Shown here: positions 10,986 to 19,764 of the stretch, piece by piece | Layout: each line of letters starts with the position of its first letter | How positions within the stretch are numbered: position 1 is the first letter of the stretch | Assembly (NCBI GenBank): GCA_017311185.1 | Contig: JAESUZ010000334.1 | Coordinates: 459,501 to 523,500 of the forward strand | Reading direction: 5' to 3' | Length of the DNA: 64,000 nucleotides | From: Proteles cristata cristata | Taxonomy: Eukaryota; Chordata; Mammalia; Carnivora; Hyaenidae | The notes under the pieces: generated by a model | What the model was told of the DNA's origin: nothing | The model's input: only the letters and a program-made list of their open reading frames with translations | Databases searched by the model: none | Made by a program: the position numbers and the translations under genes

Positions 10986-11002
10986 GATAATCCAAGAAAA
11001 AA

Positions 11003-11194
11003 ATGTTTTTATTTTTGAGAGAGAGAGCATGAGTAGGGGAGGGGCAGAGAGAGAGGGAGACACAGAATCTGAAGCAGGTTCCAGGCTCTGAGCTGTCAGC
11101 ACAGAGCCCAACACGGGGCTCAAACGCATGAACCACGAGATCATGACCTGAGCTGAAGCTGGGCACTTAACTGACTGAGCCACCCAGGCGCCCC
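11003..11194 (-). mobile_element. felid SINEC, antisense
   Basis: TTTTTATTTTTGAGAGAG, CAGAATCTGAAGCAGGTTCC, GAGCTGTCAGCACAG, ATCATGACCTGAGCTGAAG and end GAGCCACCCAGGCGCCCC. It begins only a few bases after the right TSD of the preceding sense SINE, giving a tail-to-tail pair. Confidence 0.93.
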
Positions 11195-11770
11195 CTCCGA
11201 GCAAATTTTCTAACAAACCCCACAAAACCCCCATGTGTAAACAGAAAGGGTTTGCTGGGTGCCTGAGAAAACTAACCAGGACAATCAACCCAAGGACATA
11301 TCTGGTGAAACGATTAGATTTAAAGATAAACAAATTACATCAAGGCATCTAGGTGAAAAGAACAAAGGCAAACAGGTTAGACCGTGTTAGTCTTTTCAAA
11401 AATAACGTGCAAAGCAGACCCAACGGTGAAGCAGCCTTTTTTAAAAGGAGAGGAAAAAAAGCAAACTAAGGATTTTCTTTGTAGCCAGGCTGTTCTTTAC
11501 CATCAAGGCTGTAAGTTCGTTTCAAAACGGAGAAGAACTTAGGGAACACTGCCTCCCTAATGCTTTCTGGAAGAATCTACTAGAGAATGAGCTTCGTGAC
11601 TGAGGAGATCTCTGCATGAGGAGTGAGGAGGGCATTTTAGGACCATCGAGGAAGATGAATGTCTGAAACCGAGGTGAGGACGGCATGGGAAGAGTGTGGT
11701 TTGGGAAGCAGAGTGCATCTAAGCCAAGCCCAGAGGTTACCTTCCCCCATCGCTTAAAAAGGAGCTCCGC

Positions 11771-11967
11771 GGGGCGCCTGGGGGGCTCAGTCGGTTAAGC
11801 AACAGACTTCAGCTGAGGTCATGATCTCATAGTTTGTGAGTTCAAGCCCCGCATCAGGCTGTGGGCTGACAGCTTGGAACCTAGAACCTGCTTTGGGTTC
11901 TACGTCTCCCTCTCTCCCCCTCCCCTGCTTGTGCTCTCTCTCAAAAATAAATTAAAAAATAAAAATA
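11771..11967 (+). mobile_element. felid SINEC
   Basis: Head GGGGCGCCTGGGGGGCTCAG, GGTCATGATCTCATAG, GCTGACAGCTTGG, CTCTCTCAAAAATAAATTAAA. TSD AAAAAGGAGCTC at 11756-11767 and again at about 11968-11979. Confidence 0.93.
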
Positions 11968-12288
11968 AAAAAGGAGCTCTATGTTCTCACCTTAGAGCAG
12001 CAGGAGCTTGGAAACAGGTTTGACTTTGACGGTGAGTCTGGGAGTCACAGAGGAACGTGGAGGTGGGGACAGCGGTGGCGGTGGGGGAGGGAGGGCTGAC
12101 CTGGGTCCTGAGTTGCCTCCCACTGGAGATACCCAAAGATATAAATCTTAGCAGGCATCCTGGAGGATTTGATCAAGGGGATGCCTCTATGCCACTTAGT
12201 GAAACACTATCTGACTCCTCCCCAGAGCCTCCTGTATCCATTCCACCCCAGAAAGGGCAGTATTTGATCAGCAGTCTCCTCTCAAATA

Positions 12289-12490
12289 TTTTTTTTTAAT
12301 GTATTTCTGAGAGAGAAAGAGAGAGAGACAGCGTGAGCAAGGGAGGGTCATAGAGAGAGGAAGACACAGAATCTGAAGCCGGCTCCAGGCTCTGAGCTGT
12401 CGGCACAGAGCCCGACGTGGGCTTTGAACCTACGGACTGTGATCATGACCTGAGCCAAAGTCGGACGCTCAACTGACTGAGCCACCCAGG
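12289..12490 (-). mobile_element. felid SINEC, antisense, head-truncated
   Basis: TTTTTTTAATGTATTTCTGAG through ATCATGACCTGAGCCAAAG to GAGCCACCCAGG, where the terminal CGCCCC is missing. CpG decay is visible in the tRNA-like part. Confidence 0.9.
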
Positions 12491-12689
12491 TCACAAAACT
12501 GAAACTTGAAAGGGTGAATCCGTTTGCACGAGGGGACACGGCTCTCCTAAGGTAGTGTCACACCAAGAATCTGGATCAGGTCTGCCTTTCTGCAAGCCTC
12601 TGCTCTTAACTTGCACGGCACTGCCTCCCACACCAGTCACGCATACCTTCATGTGAGCGAGTTCGTCAGTATTTGCAATTCACAACTCT

Positions 12690-12895
12690 TTAGCCCTTTG
12701 CCATTCGCGAAGCACTTTGAAAGTATCATGCTGTAACAACCCTACGAAGTAGGTAATAAAATCTCCAATTTACAAAAGAGGAAATTGAAGTCCGGATATT
12801 TGTTCGATGATAGCTGGGAAGGGAGGGATGAATGGTGACTTGAACTCAGGGCTTTCAGCTGTCAAGCCATAGCTTTTCCATCACCACAAGCAGAG
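12690..12895 (-). mobile_element. MIR, antisense
   Basis: Reads as the reverse complement of MIR: GCGAAGCACTTTGAAAGTAT, AACAACCCTACGAAGTAGG, CCAATTTACAAAAGAGG, AAATTGAAG, GACTTGAACTCAGGGCT. The order is complete from the 3' end through the core. Confidence 0.85.
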
Positions 12896-13021
12896 TCTCT
12901 ATGACACCCAGCAGAAAACAGTGCGTTGAGAGGAGAAGTGTAAGAGGTTACGCACAGTTTTCAAGTAAGTAGAAAATAAAAATTACAAAGGAAAACAAGA
13001 ACAGAATGTAACTTTACCCCT

Positions 13022-13070
13022 GAAAGAAAGCAAGAAAGCGAGAAAGCAAGAAAGCAAGCAGGCAAGCAAG

Positions 13071-13128
<58 letters not shown>

Positions 13129-13155
13129 GAAGGAAGGAAGGAAGAAAGAAAGAAA
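13022..13155. repeat. (GAAA)n/(GGAA)n tetranucleotide tract
   Basis: Interrupted GAAAGC/GCAAGC units (13022-13070), then a nearly pure (GAAA)n run to about 13129 and (GGAA)n to about 13143. A polypurine tract of this length is expected to be polymorphic. Confidence 0.97.
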
Positions 13156-13437
13156 TTGACATCGTTGAAGATGAAGCCAAGTGTGGATCAGGATGGGACC
13201 TCCTGTCTGAATAGGACCAGTTCTTGAAAACACAAGCTGTATTTGTCTTCAATTGTCTGAACTCTGCTTCTGTCCTTTCATTATGGAATATTCTTCATTT
13301 TCACCTGATCTGACAAGATACACCTTATCTCCTTCAAGACCGAACTCAAACATCATCCTCATCATTCTTTCAGCAAGAAGGGAATCGCTCTTCTAAATTT
13401 CTGAACACTTTTTTAAAAAGCCAAAATGCATTTTTAA
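13156..13437. other. unassigned; possible L2 trace
   Basis: No gene. ATCTCCTTCAAGACCGAACTC near 13328 resembles the cttcaagactcagctc motif of L2 elements, but too little matches to call one. Confidence 0.25.
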
Positions 13438-13650
13438 ATTTTTTTAATGTTTTATTTATTTCTGAGAGAGAGAGAGAGAGGCAGCATGAGCAGGGGAAGG
13501 ACAGAGAGAGAGGGAGACACAGAATCTGAAGCAGGCTCCAGGCTCTGAGCTGTCAGCACAGAGCCCGACGCGGGGCTCGAACCCACGACCGTGAGATCAT
13601 GACCTGAGCCAAAGTCGGACACTTAAATGACTGAGCCACCCATGGGCCCT
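13438..13650 (-). mobile_element. felid SINEC, antisense
   Basis: TTTAATGTTTTATTTATTTCTGAG, full body, AGCCCGACGCGGGGCTCG, end GAGCCACCCATGGGCCC with a mutated head. Confidence 0.93.
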
Positions 13651-13726
13651 TATTTTCATTATATTTTTTTAGTTGAAGTTCACAGCATGCACAAAACCTT
13701 AAAATAGAATTTATATTGTTAGAGAA

Positions 13727-13845
13727 GGGGTACCTGGGTGGCTCAGTCAGGTGAGAGTCTGATTCTTGATTTGGGCTCGGGTCATGATCTCAGGGTCGGA
13801 GGAGCGAGCCTGCATCAGGCTCCACCCTAAGCATGGACTTTCCAC
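13727..13845 (+). mobile_element. SINEC, ancestral subtype, 3'-truncated
   Basis: GGGGTACCTGGGTGGCTCAG, then GATTCTTGATTTGGGCTCGGGTC and ATGATCTCAGGG. The CTTGATTT spacer places it with the older carnivore SINEs. No CT-rich body or A tail remains. Confidence 0.8.
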
Positions 13846-13929
13846 ACTACGAATTCTGCACATCACATCACAGCCTCTTAGATAAATACTAAATTTGATA
13901 GGCTTCACCATGCACACATTTTATAAATA

Positions 13930-14645
13930 CCATTTTTTGAAATTGAAGTTTTTATTTTGAGATGATTGTACATTTATAAGTTATTCTAAGAAATAATGCA
14001 GCGAGATCTCGTGCTCCCTTTACCCATTTTCCTCTACCGGGCACGTCTTTCAGAACTGTGGTCCAGTAGCACCCCCGTGGTACTGACCTTCATCTGTGCA
14101 CCTGCTTCAGGCGCCTCAGTTTCACTTGTGCTCAAATTTGCATATGTTTAGGTCTGTGCAACTTTATCACATGTGAAGGTTCACACCTCTCTCTCTCTTT
14201 TTTAAAAAATTTAATGTTAATTTATTCTTGAGGGAGAGACAGAGCATGAGCGGGGGAGGGGCAGAGGGAGGGAGACACAGAATCTGAAGCAGCTCCAGGC
14301 TCTGAGCCGTCAGCACAGAGTCTGATGTGAGGCTCGAACTCACAAGCTGTGAGATCATGACCTAAGCTGAAGTCGGAAGCTTAACTGATTGGGCTGCCCA
14401 GGCGCCCCGTTCCCATGTCTAACACCAGCGTCAAGATACAGCATGGTTCCAACACTGCAAGGGTCCCTCCTGTCCCTGTTATATAATGACACCCCCCCTA
14501 CCACACCTCCCTGCACCCCGACCCCAAACCCTGCCAACAACTGATCCGTTTTCCATTCTATAATTTTGTCTTTTTGAGAATGTTACATAATGGACCCTTA
14601 CGGTATATAACCTTTTGAGATTGGCTTTTACACCTGAGCATTTTG
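13930..14645 (-). mobile_element. old L1 3' end, antisense
   Basis: The flanks of the SINE at 14200-14408 read as one element: AAATAATGCAGCGAGATC, ACCCATTTTCCTC, GCAACTTTATCACATGTGAAGG, then CTATAATTTTGTC, GAGAATGTTACATAATGG and CCTTTTGAGATTGGCTTTT. This matches the reverse complement of the 3' region of old L1s. Subfamily not determined. Confidence 0.7.
14200..14408 (-). mobile_element. felid SINEC, antisense
   Basis: AATTTAATGTTAATTTATTC tail complement, GAGCATGAGCGGGGGAGGGG, CAGAATCTGAAGCAGCTCC, and end GGGCTGCCCAGGCGCCCC. It interrupts an old L1 3' region. Confidence 0.92.
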
Positions 14646-14664
14646 TAGATCTGCAGTCATTATG

Positions 14665-14785
14665 TTTGGATATGGCTTCCATCACTTGGTCAAGTTCTTT
14701 AAACACCGCATGCCTCAGTTTCTTCACCTGCAAAATGGGGATAATAATTTCTGTCTCATAAGGTTGCTGTCTGTAGCTTGTCATA
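14665..14785 (+). mobile_element. MIR relic
   Basis: CACTTGGTCAAGTTCTTTAAACA, GCCTCAGTTTCTTCACCTGC, AAAATGGGGATAATAATTTC, CTCATAAGGTTGCTG, the sense MIR core to 3' order. Confidence 0.85.
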
Positions 14786-15062
14786 AGACAAGCTGGTTCT
14801 GTCATCGATATTGTTCACTTGACTCATTGAACACCCTGGATGGTGAGCCTCTTGCAGCCTTCTGCTGCAGCTAAAGACCTTGGCCACTGCTGTCTCCATG
14901 ATCCTTTGAGGGGATGACAGAGGCTGAGATGGACTGGAAAAGACCCTTTGAAATAAGTTGATTACCATTTAGAAAAAGGCACTAGAAGAAGATGGGGTTG
15001 GCCTTAACACGCAAGGAACCTGGGAACATGCCATCGGAAAGAGGGAGCCTCAGGGTACTTGT

Positions 15063-15140
15063 CAGAGAGAGGGATCCTGGGAAAACCTTCAGAGAGAGGG
15101 ATGCTGGGACAATCTCAGAGAGAGCTGCTCCCTCTCAGAG
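15063..15140. repeat. imperfect ~27-bp tandem repeat
   Basis: Two adjacent units beginning CAGAGAGAGGGAT (15063-15089 and 15090-15115) and a partial third beginning CAGAGAGAGCTGC. The units share the GGAT-CTGGGA pattern. This explains repeated REG/ERD residues in the local ORFs. No gene is implied. Confidence 0.75.
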
Positions 15141-15281
15141 ACCAAGGACCTGTGACTACCTGTCGATGGAGGCCTGATTCAGAAGTTTCCATGTGGAAAG
15201 GCAGATCCTGGGATGTCATAGCATTAGACGCCACAGACAGCAAAGGCTATTAATTATCTGATAAATAAAGGTAATGGAGTT

Positions 15282-15474
15282 AAAAAAATTTTTTTTAATC
15301 TTTATTTATTTTTGAGAGAGAGAGAGAGACGGAAGGGACAGAGAGAGAGGGAGACACAGAATCTGAAGCAGGTTCCAGGCTCTGAGCTGTCAGCACAGAG
15401 CCTGACCCCATAAATCTCAAGATCATGACCTGAGCTGAAGTCGGACGCTTAACCGACTGAGCCCCCTATGAGCC
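15282..15474 (-). mobile_element. felid SINEC, antisense
   Basis: TTTTTAATCTTTATTTATTTTTG, shortened GA tract, CAGAATCTGAAGCAGGTTCC, end GAGCCCCCTATGAGCCC (mutated head). TSD-like AATGGAGTT at 15274 and GATGGAGTT at 15476. Confidence 0.9.
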
Positions 15475-16225
15475 CTGATGGAGTTTTAATCTTTTTTAAA
15501 GTTTATATTATCTCTGGAGAGCTGGGTAATAATGCTGTGCTCTTCCATGTAAATCTCTAACGTGGACTGTTGGACTTCAAACTCACCCGCTGAAAACCAA
15601 TGTTACTCCTCCAGTGAAGTCAGCAAATACTGAAAAATCCATTTGCACAAAGATATTCTCTACTTTGTCTACACAGCTCTCTGCGTGTTTGCTCGTTACG
15701 TGGAGAGGGGGGAATCTTTTGGCGCTTTTAATGCTTTTCCCCGAAGAACACCTCTAACCAAGCAAAAGCAATCTGATTCCCCAGCTGGAATGATGTAAGT
15801 GGAATTAAATATTTTTAAATGATGTCTTGATAGTTGTTGAAATTCCTGAGCCTCTGCTGTGACTTGACAGGTTGGTAATTGCTAATTCGCCTTTATGCTA
15901 ATTGAACTGGATCCTACTTGATGGGTTTGAAGTTAAGCTCTGAGGCTTCTGATGGAGTCAGGGGGCTTTCCCCACAGGTTCCCACTGCCCTCCCGGGGGT
16001 GGGGGGGCGGGGCAGACAAGCAGCAGAAGTCAAGGCTGTGTACCTGGTGCCACTGTTCGCCACAGCACCTGCTGCTGACACTTCACACAAGCAAGTGGCT
16101 CAGTGGGCGCCGCTTCCCGAGAACTGTGAAAGGGGGTGTGACTTTCCAAGAGGAGATCAGCGGCCCTTTGCCCCACAAACCTTCCTTCACAGCTGTCATA
16201 GGCACCCGATTTCGTGGGGAGAGCA
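15475..16225. other. unique; includes an AT-rich motif cluster
   Basis: No gene or repeat recognised. 15776-15910 is AT-rich with clustered TAATT motifs (see the putative regulatory entry). 15950-16225 is GC-rich with overlapping short ORFs that lack support. Confidence 0.4.
15776..15910. promoter_or_regulatory. putative homeodomain-site cluster (enhancer-like)
   Basis: TAATT motifs at 15876-15880, 15883-15887 and 15900-15904 fall within about 30 bp of each other, next to a TGACAG (MEIS/TALE-type) site at 15865-15870. No transposon signature is visible. This is composition-based inference only; AT-rich DNA produces such motifs by chance. Confidence 0.25.
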
Positions 16226-16227
16226 AA

Positions 16228-16385
16228 GGCGTTAGAGTAAGACGTCTTTGGGCTCAAATCATTTCTCTGCCATTTACTTGTTGAGTGACTGTAGGAAAAC
16301 CACTTAACCTGCCTGGGCGTGTTCCTCATCTACAAAATGCAATTAATGTATCTACTTTAGGGTGTTGGGTATATTGAAAGAATTT
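16228..16385 (+). mobile_element. MIR
   Basis: Order of features: AATCATTTCTCTGCCATTTAC, TTGTTGAGTGACTGTAGG, AAACCACTTAACCTGCC, TTCCTCATCTACAAAATGC, AGGGTGTTGGG. This is a clear sense MIR core. Confidence 0.85.
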
Positions 16386-16386
16386 C

Positions 16387-16409
<23 letters not shown>
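16386..16409. repeat. (TA)n microsatellite
   Basis: About 11 TA units followed by a T run. It grew in or beside the tail of the antisense SINE that follows. Confidence 0.9.
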
Positions 16410-16417
<8 letters not shown>

Positions 16418-16593
16418 TTTAATATTTATTTTTAGAGACAGGGCAGGCAAGCGGGGAGAGAGAGAAAGAAAGAGAGAGAGAGAAAATGTCAGCTCAGACT
16501 GACACGGGGCTCGATCTCACGAACCCATGAGATCATGACCTGAGCTGAAATCAAGAGCTGCCCACCTAACCCTCTGGGCCACCCACGTGCCCC
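16410..16593 (-). mobile_element. SINEC, ancestral subtype, antisense
   Basis: TTTTTTTAATATTTATTTTTAG, GA-rich tract, GACACGGGGCTCGATCTCACG, ATCATGACCTGAGCTG, then the AAATCAAGAGCTG spacer and end GCCACCCACGTGCCCC. The spacer and GATCTCACG mark the older subtype. Confidence 0.87.
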
Positions 16594-17894
16594 AAATTAA
16601 TATATTTAAATACCTGTGGCAGCGAACTTTTGGCAGATGGTATTCAAGAGACACAGGCTTCATTTTTCTTTCTCCTTTTCAACAATCGTGACACTGTTTT
16701 CTGCTGTTTTTGTTACGTTTGTAGCCTTTCCCCAAACACAGTAAACACCCGTTTAGTGAAGGCTGACTTCGTGCTAAGCACAGAGAGAGGAACGCACACA
16801 GCGTCTACCTGGGAAGGGAGGTGCCGTCTGACACGGTGGCCCCTCCCGCGGGCGAGGGTCAGGTGCACACCGCCCGTGGAGCCCTGGGCGGTCGGATGGC
16901 ACCTAGGAGGCGATCGGGAAGCTTTAGTTGCTCACATTTCTACCCTAACCTCCTGTTACTCTTTTTCCAGAAAGAAACCTTGTCCTTAGTCTCCGTACCT
17001 GATTCTGGGGCAGGAAACAGCCCCACGAGCGAGCTCTTTCTCCTTTCCAAATGTGCTTCTTCCCACAATAGGGACTTTGAATCAAATTTGCTGCCTGAAA
17101 TGAAGGGTAGCTGATAGTGGTATACGAGAAATAAATCTTCTTTTTTTTATTCTATTATTCGTAATTTAAATTTAGAGTCCCATTCGCCAGAAGCGGCAGA
17201 GACCTAAGTTTGGTCAACCTGAGGCCTCCTCTTTCTCTCTGGGGAGCTTCTAGGTACCAGGGGGGTTAGGGGAGGGCTCTCTGCAAAGCCAGCCTTGACG
17301 ATCACTTTGGGGAAAAATAGAGGAAACAAGGCATTCTCTTCAGACTCCCTTCTTTTCGGAACTGGTTCCCTCAGCAACAGGCACGTTCCAGACCCGAGGC
17401 AATGGGCTTGCTCGTTGCTCATCGTGCTCTAGAAAGGCCTTCTTCACAGCAGGGGTGCGCCCCGCACCTGCGGTGTGTGGGTTCCAGGCAGGGGGAAGGG
17501 GAGACGCACTAACTCCCCCCACCTCTTCCTCTGGTCTGAAGCAGTGAACACATCAGCTTCACATTTCTGCTTCTCCAACCACTCGTTTCTCCTCATCGGT
17601 CTATTTTTAAGAGGTTTTTTAAAATGCCTCAGATGATTCCTTTTTTAAGATGGAAATATAAATCTTCTTGACACAACGTGGAATTTTAACCACCGAAAAG
17701 AGCACCACATATTTCCAGAACATATTTTGAGGAGACGGCTTTGCCTCTCCCATCACTGTTTTCCCCCCTCCCTCCATCCCCACTTCTCAGCCGAGGCCCT
17801 CCTCCCCCAGGAAGCTTTCTCTGGTCTCCCAGCAGGCCCTGGGGGGCTGGGTGTGTGACTCGGTGAGGCGCCCCCTGGCTGCACCTCTGTCTTG
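16594..17894. other. no gene seen
   Basis: Mixed-composition unique sequence. ORFs here are short, overlap on opposite strands and lack recognisable domains. No repeat family could be assigned with confidence. Confidence 0.4.
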
Positions 17895-18430
17895 GTTGGC
17901 TCGGGCTGTTATAACAAAACATCACAGATGGGGGGGGCGGATTGGCTTTCACAACAGATAGGTCTGGAGGCTGCAAGTTCAAATTCAAGGTGCTGGCGGA
18001 TTCCATTTCTGGTGAGCACTCTCTACCTGGCTTTCGGACGGCGACCTTGTCTGGCGTCTTCCCGTGACCTTGTTTTGGTGCATGCTCGTGGAGAGGGAGA
18101 GACAGAAATTTCTCTCTATTTCTCTTCTTTAAAAAATTTTTTTTTAACATTTATTCATTTTTGAGAGACGGAGTGTGAGTGGGGAAGGGCAGAGAGAGAG
18201 GGAGACACAGAATCGGAAGCAGGCTCCAGGCTCTGAGCGGTCAGCACAGAACCTGATGCGGGGCTCGAACTCATGGACCATGAGACCATGACCTGAGCCG
18301 AAATCAAGATGCTTAACCCACTGAGCCGCCTGGGCGACAGTACCTTAATTGCCTTCTAAAAGCCATGTCTCCAAACACAAGTCACACTGGAGTCAGGGCT
18401 TCAGCCTCTGAGTCTGGAGGGACATGACTC
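17895..18430 (-). mobile_element. MaLR (MST/MLT1-type) LTR, antisense
   Basis: Flanks of an inserted SINE read as one LTR in reverse complement: GGGCTGTTATAACAAAACATC, TCTGGAGGCTGCAAGTTCAA, GGTGCTGGCGGATTCC, then AAAAGCCATGTCTCCAAACAC and GTCACACTGGAGTCAGGGCTT. This is the typical layout of ERVL-MaLR LTRs, old endogenous retroviral relics without coding capacity. Confidence 0.75.
18130..18337 (-). mobile_element. felid SINEC, antisense
   Basis: TTTTTTTTTAACATTTATTC, CAGAATCGGAAGCAGGCTCC, CTCTGAGCGGTCAGCACAG, ACCATGACCTGAGCCGAAATC and a mutated head CCGCCTGGGCGAC. It interrupts a MaLR LTR. Confidence 0.9.
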
Positions 18431-18764
18431 CCTCTATAGCAATTGCCCTCAAGTGTCCCCTGCTCTGGGGAACAACTCCTTCACGGTGCACATACCCTTC
18501 CCGTTAGCTCGGCCGGGGGTGAGGGCGCTGCTTTCACTGTCAGACCCCAGTCCATGCCGGCTTCTCTGGGGCAGCCTCTGGTCTGGCCCGGGTGCCTCTA
18601 CCTGTCCCAGGTGATAAAGTCCATCCCCTTCCTGGATGGCGGGACCTAGCCCGGTCCCTCCCACCCCCCCTTCTCCGCAGGTGGAGGTGGACTTCAGGGC
18701 GGGGTCACCGTGTTTCTCACAATTAAGCATCTTTATTAAGAAAGTGACATGCCTTCTTCCATGG
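18431..18764. other. unassigned GC-rich
   Basis: No gene or repeat recognised. Local ORFs on both strands lack domain features. Confidence 0.35.
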
Positions 18765-18871
18765 CCCAGCTCTGCCACGAGCCAGCCGGCTGGATACCTG
18801 GTGCACCTGGCCAGCCCTCTGTAGAAGGAGGATGATAACCCCACCTCCCAGGCCTTAAGGGGTCAGACTAG
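18765..18871 (+). mobile_element. probable MIR relic
   Basis: CCAGCTCTGCCACGAGCCAG, CCCTCTGTAGAAGGAGGATG, ATAACCCCACCTCCCAGGCC and TAAGGGGTCAGACTAGGTAA follow the sense MIR order (tctgccact, ctgtaaaatgggg, ataataccta, ggattaaatgagg). The minisatellite begins exactly where the MIR 3' part would continue. Confidence 0.55.
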
Positions 18872-19260
18872 GTAAGTACTGTGGACTAGGTTAGTACTGT
18901 GGACAGGTAAGTACTGTGGACTAGGTTAGTACTGTGGACAGGTAAGTACTGTGGACAGGTAAGTACTGTGGACAAGTAAGTACTGTGGACTAGGTAAGTA
19001 CTGTGGACTAGGTAAGTACTGTGGACAGGTAAGTACTGTGGACTGGGTAAGTACTGTGGACAGGTAAGTACTGTGGACAGGTAAGTACTGTGGACTAGGT
19101 AAGTACTGTGGACAGGTAAGTACTGTGGACTGGGTAAGTACTGTGGACAGGTAGGTACTATGGACTAGGTAAGTACTGTGGACAGGTAAGTACTGTGGAC
19201 TAGGTAAGTACTGTGGACTGGGTAAGTACTGTGGACAGGTAAGTACTGTGGACAGGTAAC
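18872..19260 (+). repeat. 22-unit minisatellite with splice-donor-like unit
   Basis: Twenty-two tandem units alternate between 17 bp (GTAAGTACTGTGGACAG) and 18 bp (GTAAGTACTGTGGACTAG or ...CTGG). Variation is nearly confined to the last 3-4 bases, to GTTAGT in units 2 and 4, and to unit 17 (GTAGGTACTATGG). Most junctions read AGGTAAGT, the consensus 5' splice site. The array ends at GTAACTGCTAAG. The minus-strand frame over it (18926-19417) encodes a PQYLP/HSTYL-like repeat, which follows from the repeat and is not evidence of a gene. Confidence 0.97.
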
Positions 19261-19764
19261 TGCTAAGTGACCACTCTGCCCTGGGCTTGGCAGCCGCCCT
19301 TGAATGTTGATCGGGACCGACCTGACCCGAAGGCAGGCAACCCTGTGTGCAGGATGACAGCGTTTTGCGGCTGGCCTGAGGGTACCTGCTCCCTGCAGGG
19401 CCCCTCCGCACCCTCACTGTTTCTCCGTCGTCTGCAAACCTCCTGGGAAGGGCCAGAGTTTATCTGTCGTCGGAGAGAAGGACGCAGCCAAGGCTGGACC
19501 ACGTGCAGGCCGCTGTCGGCGTCGCACCTCACTTCCAGCCTCGGGGCGGCCCTGCGTTTCCCGGTGGAGCAGACGAGACTCCGGCCCGCGGCTGGTCCCG
19601 CTCCGGGGCCGCGAACGGAGGCCAACGAGGACCGTCAGGCTCCCCGGTTCCCTCATCACCGGAGGCAGGGACGCTCCTGGGCTTCCAGCCTGGGCCCTTT
19701 TCCTTGGAGAAGCTGTGTGGTGTGTGCAGGGCTTGAGGATCTAGAGACCCCTGGTTTTACATTT
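19261..19764. other. small CpG-rich block, no gene assigned
   Basis: 19480-19680 is dense in CpG (for example GTCGGCGTCGCAC, GCCCGCGGCTGG and GGCCGCGAACGG). Part of it (19530-19620: GGCGGCCCTGCG, TTTCCCGG, AGACGAGACTCCGG) could be a GC-rich antisense MIR core. A 217-codon plus-strand ORF crosses the block, as do minus-strand ORFs, as expected in stop-poor GC-rich DNA. CpG-island status was not computed. Confidence 0.45.

Larger units (their letters stand above)
10060..11700 (+). mobile_element. probable ancient L1/HAL1-like ORF1 region
   Basis: The sequence between the SINEs is purine-rich. It has AGAATTCTGAAGGGAG-like, GAAAGAAATAATGAGACAGC and AAAGATAAACAAATTACATC stretches, reminiscent of the ORF1-proximal part of ancient L1 or HAL1. 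It is too decayed to show a frame. Three SINEs interrupt it. An unrelated AT-rich unique sequence is the alternative. Confidence 0.4.

Noticed and set aside
13071..13129. Serine/phenylalanine/leucine-rich frames across the GAAA tract
   Set aside because: Pure translation of a tetranucleotide repeat.
13022..13155. CRISPR-like regularly spaced repeats (also considered at 18872-19260 and 42055-42520)
   Set aside because: Units are contiguous with no unique spacers; they are eukaryotic micro- and minisatellites.
18926..19417. 163-codon minus-strand frame with PQYLP/HSTYL-like repeats
   Set aside because: Direct translation of a 17/18-bp minisatellite; the unit lengths shift the frame and no gene structure surrounds it.
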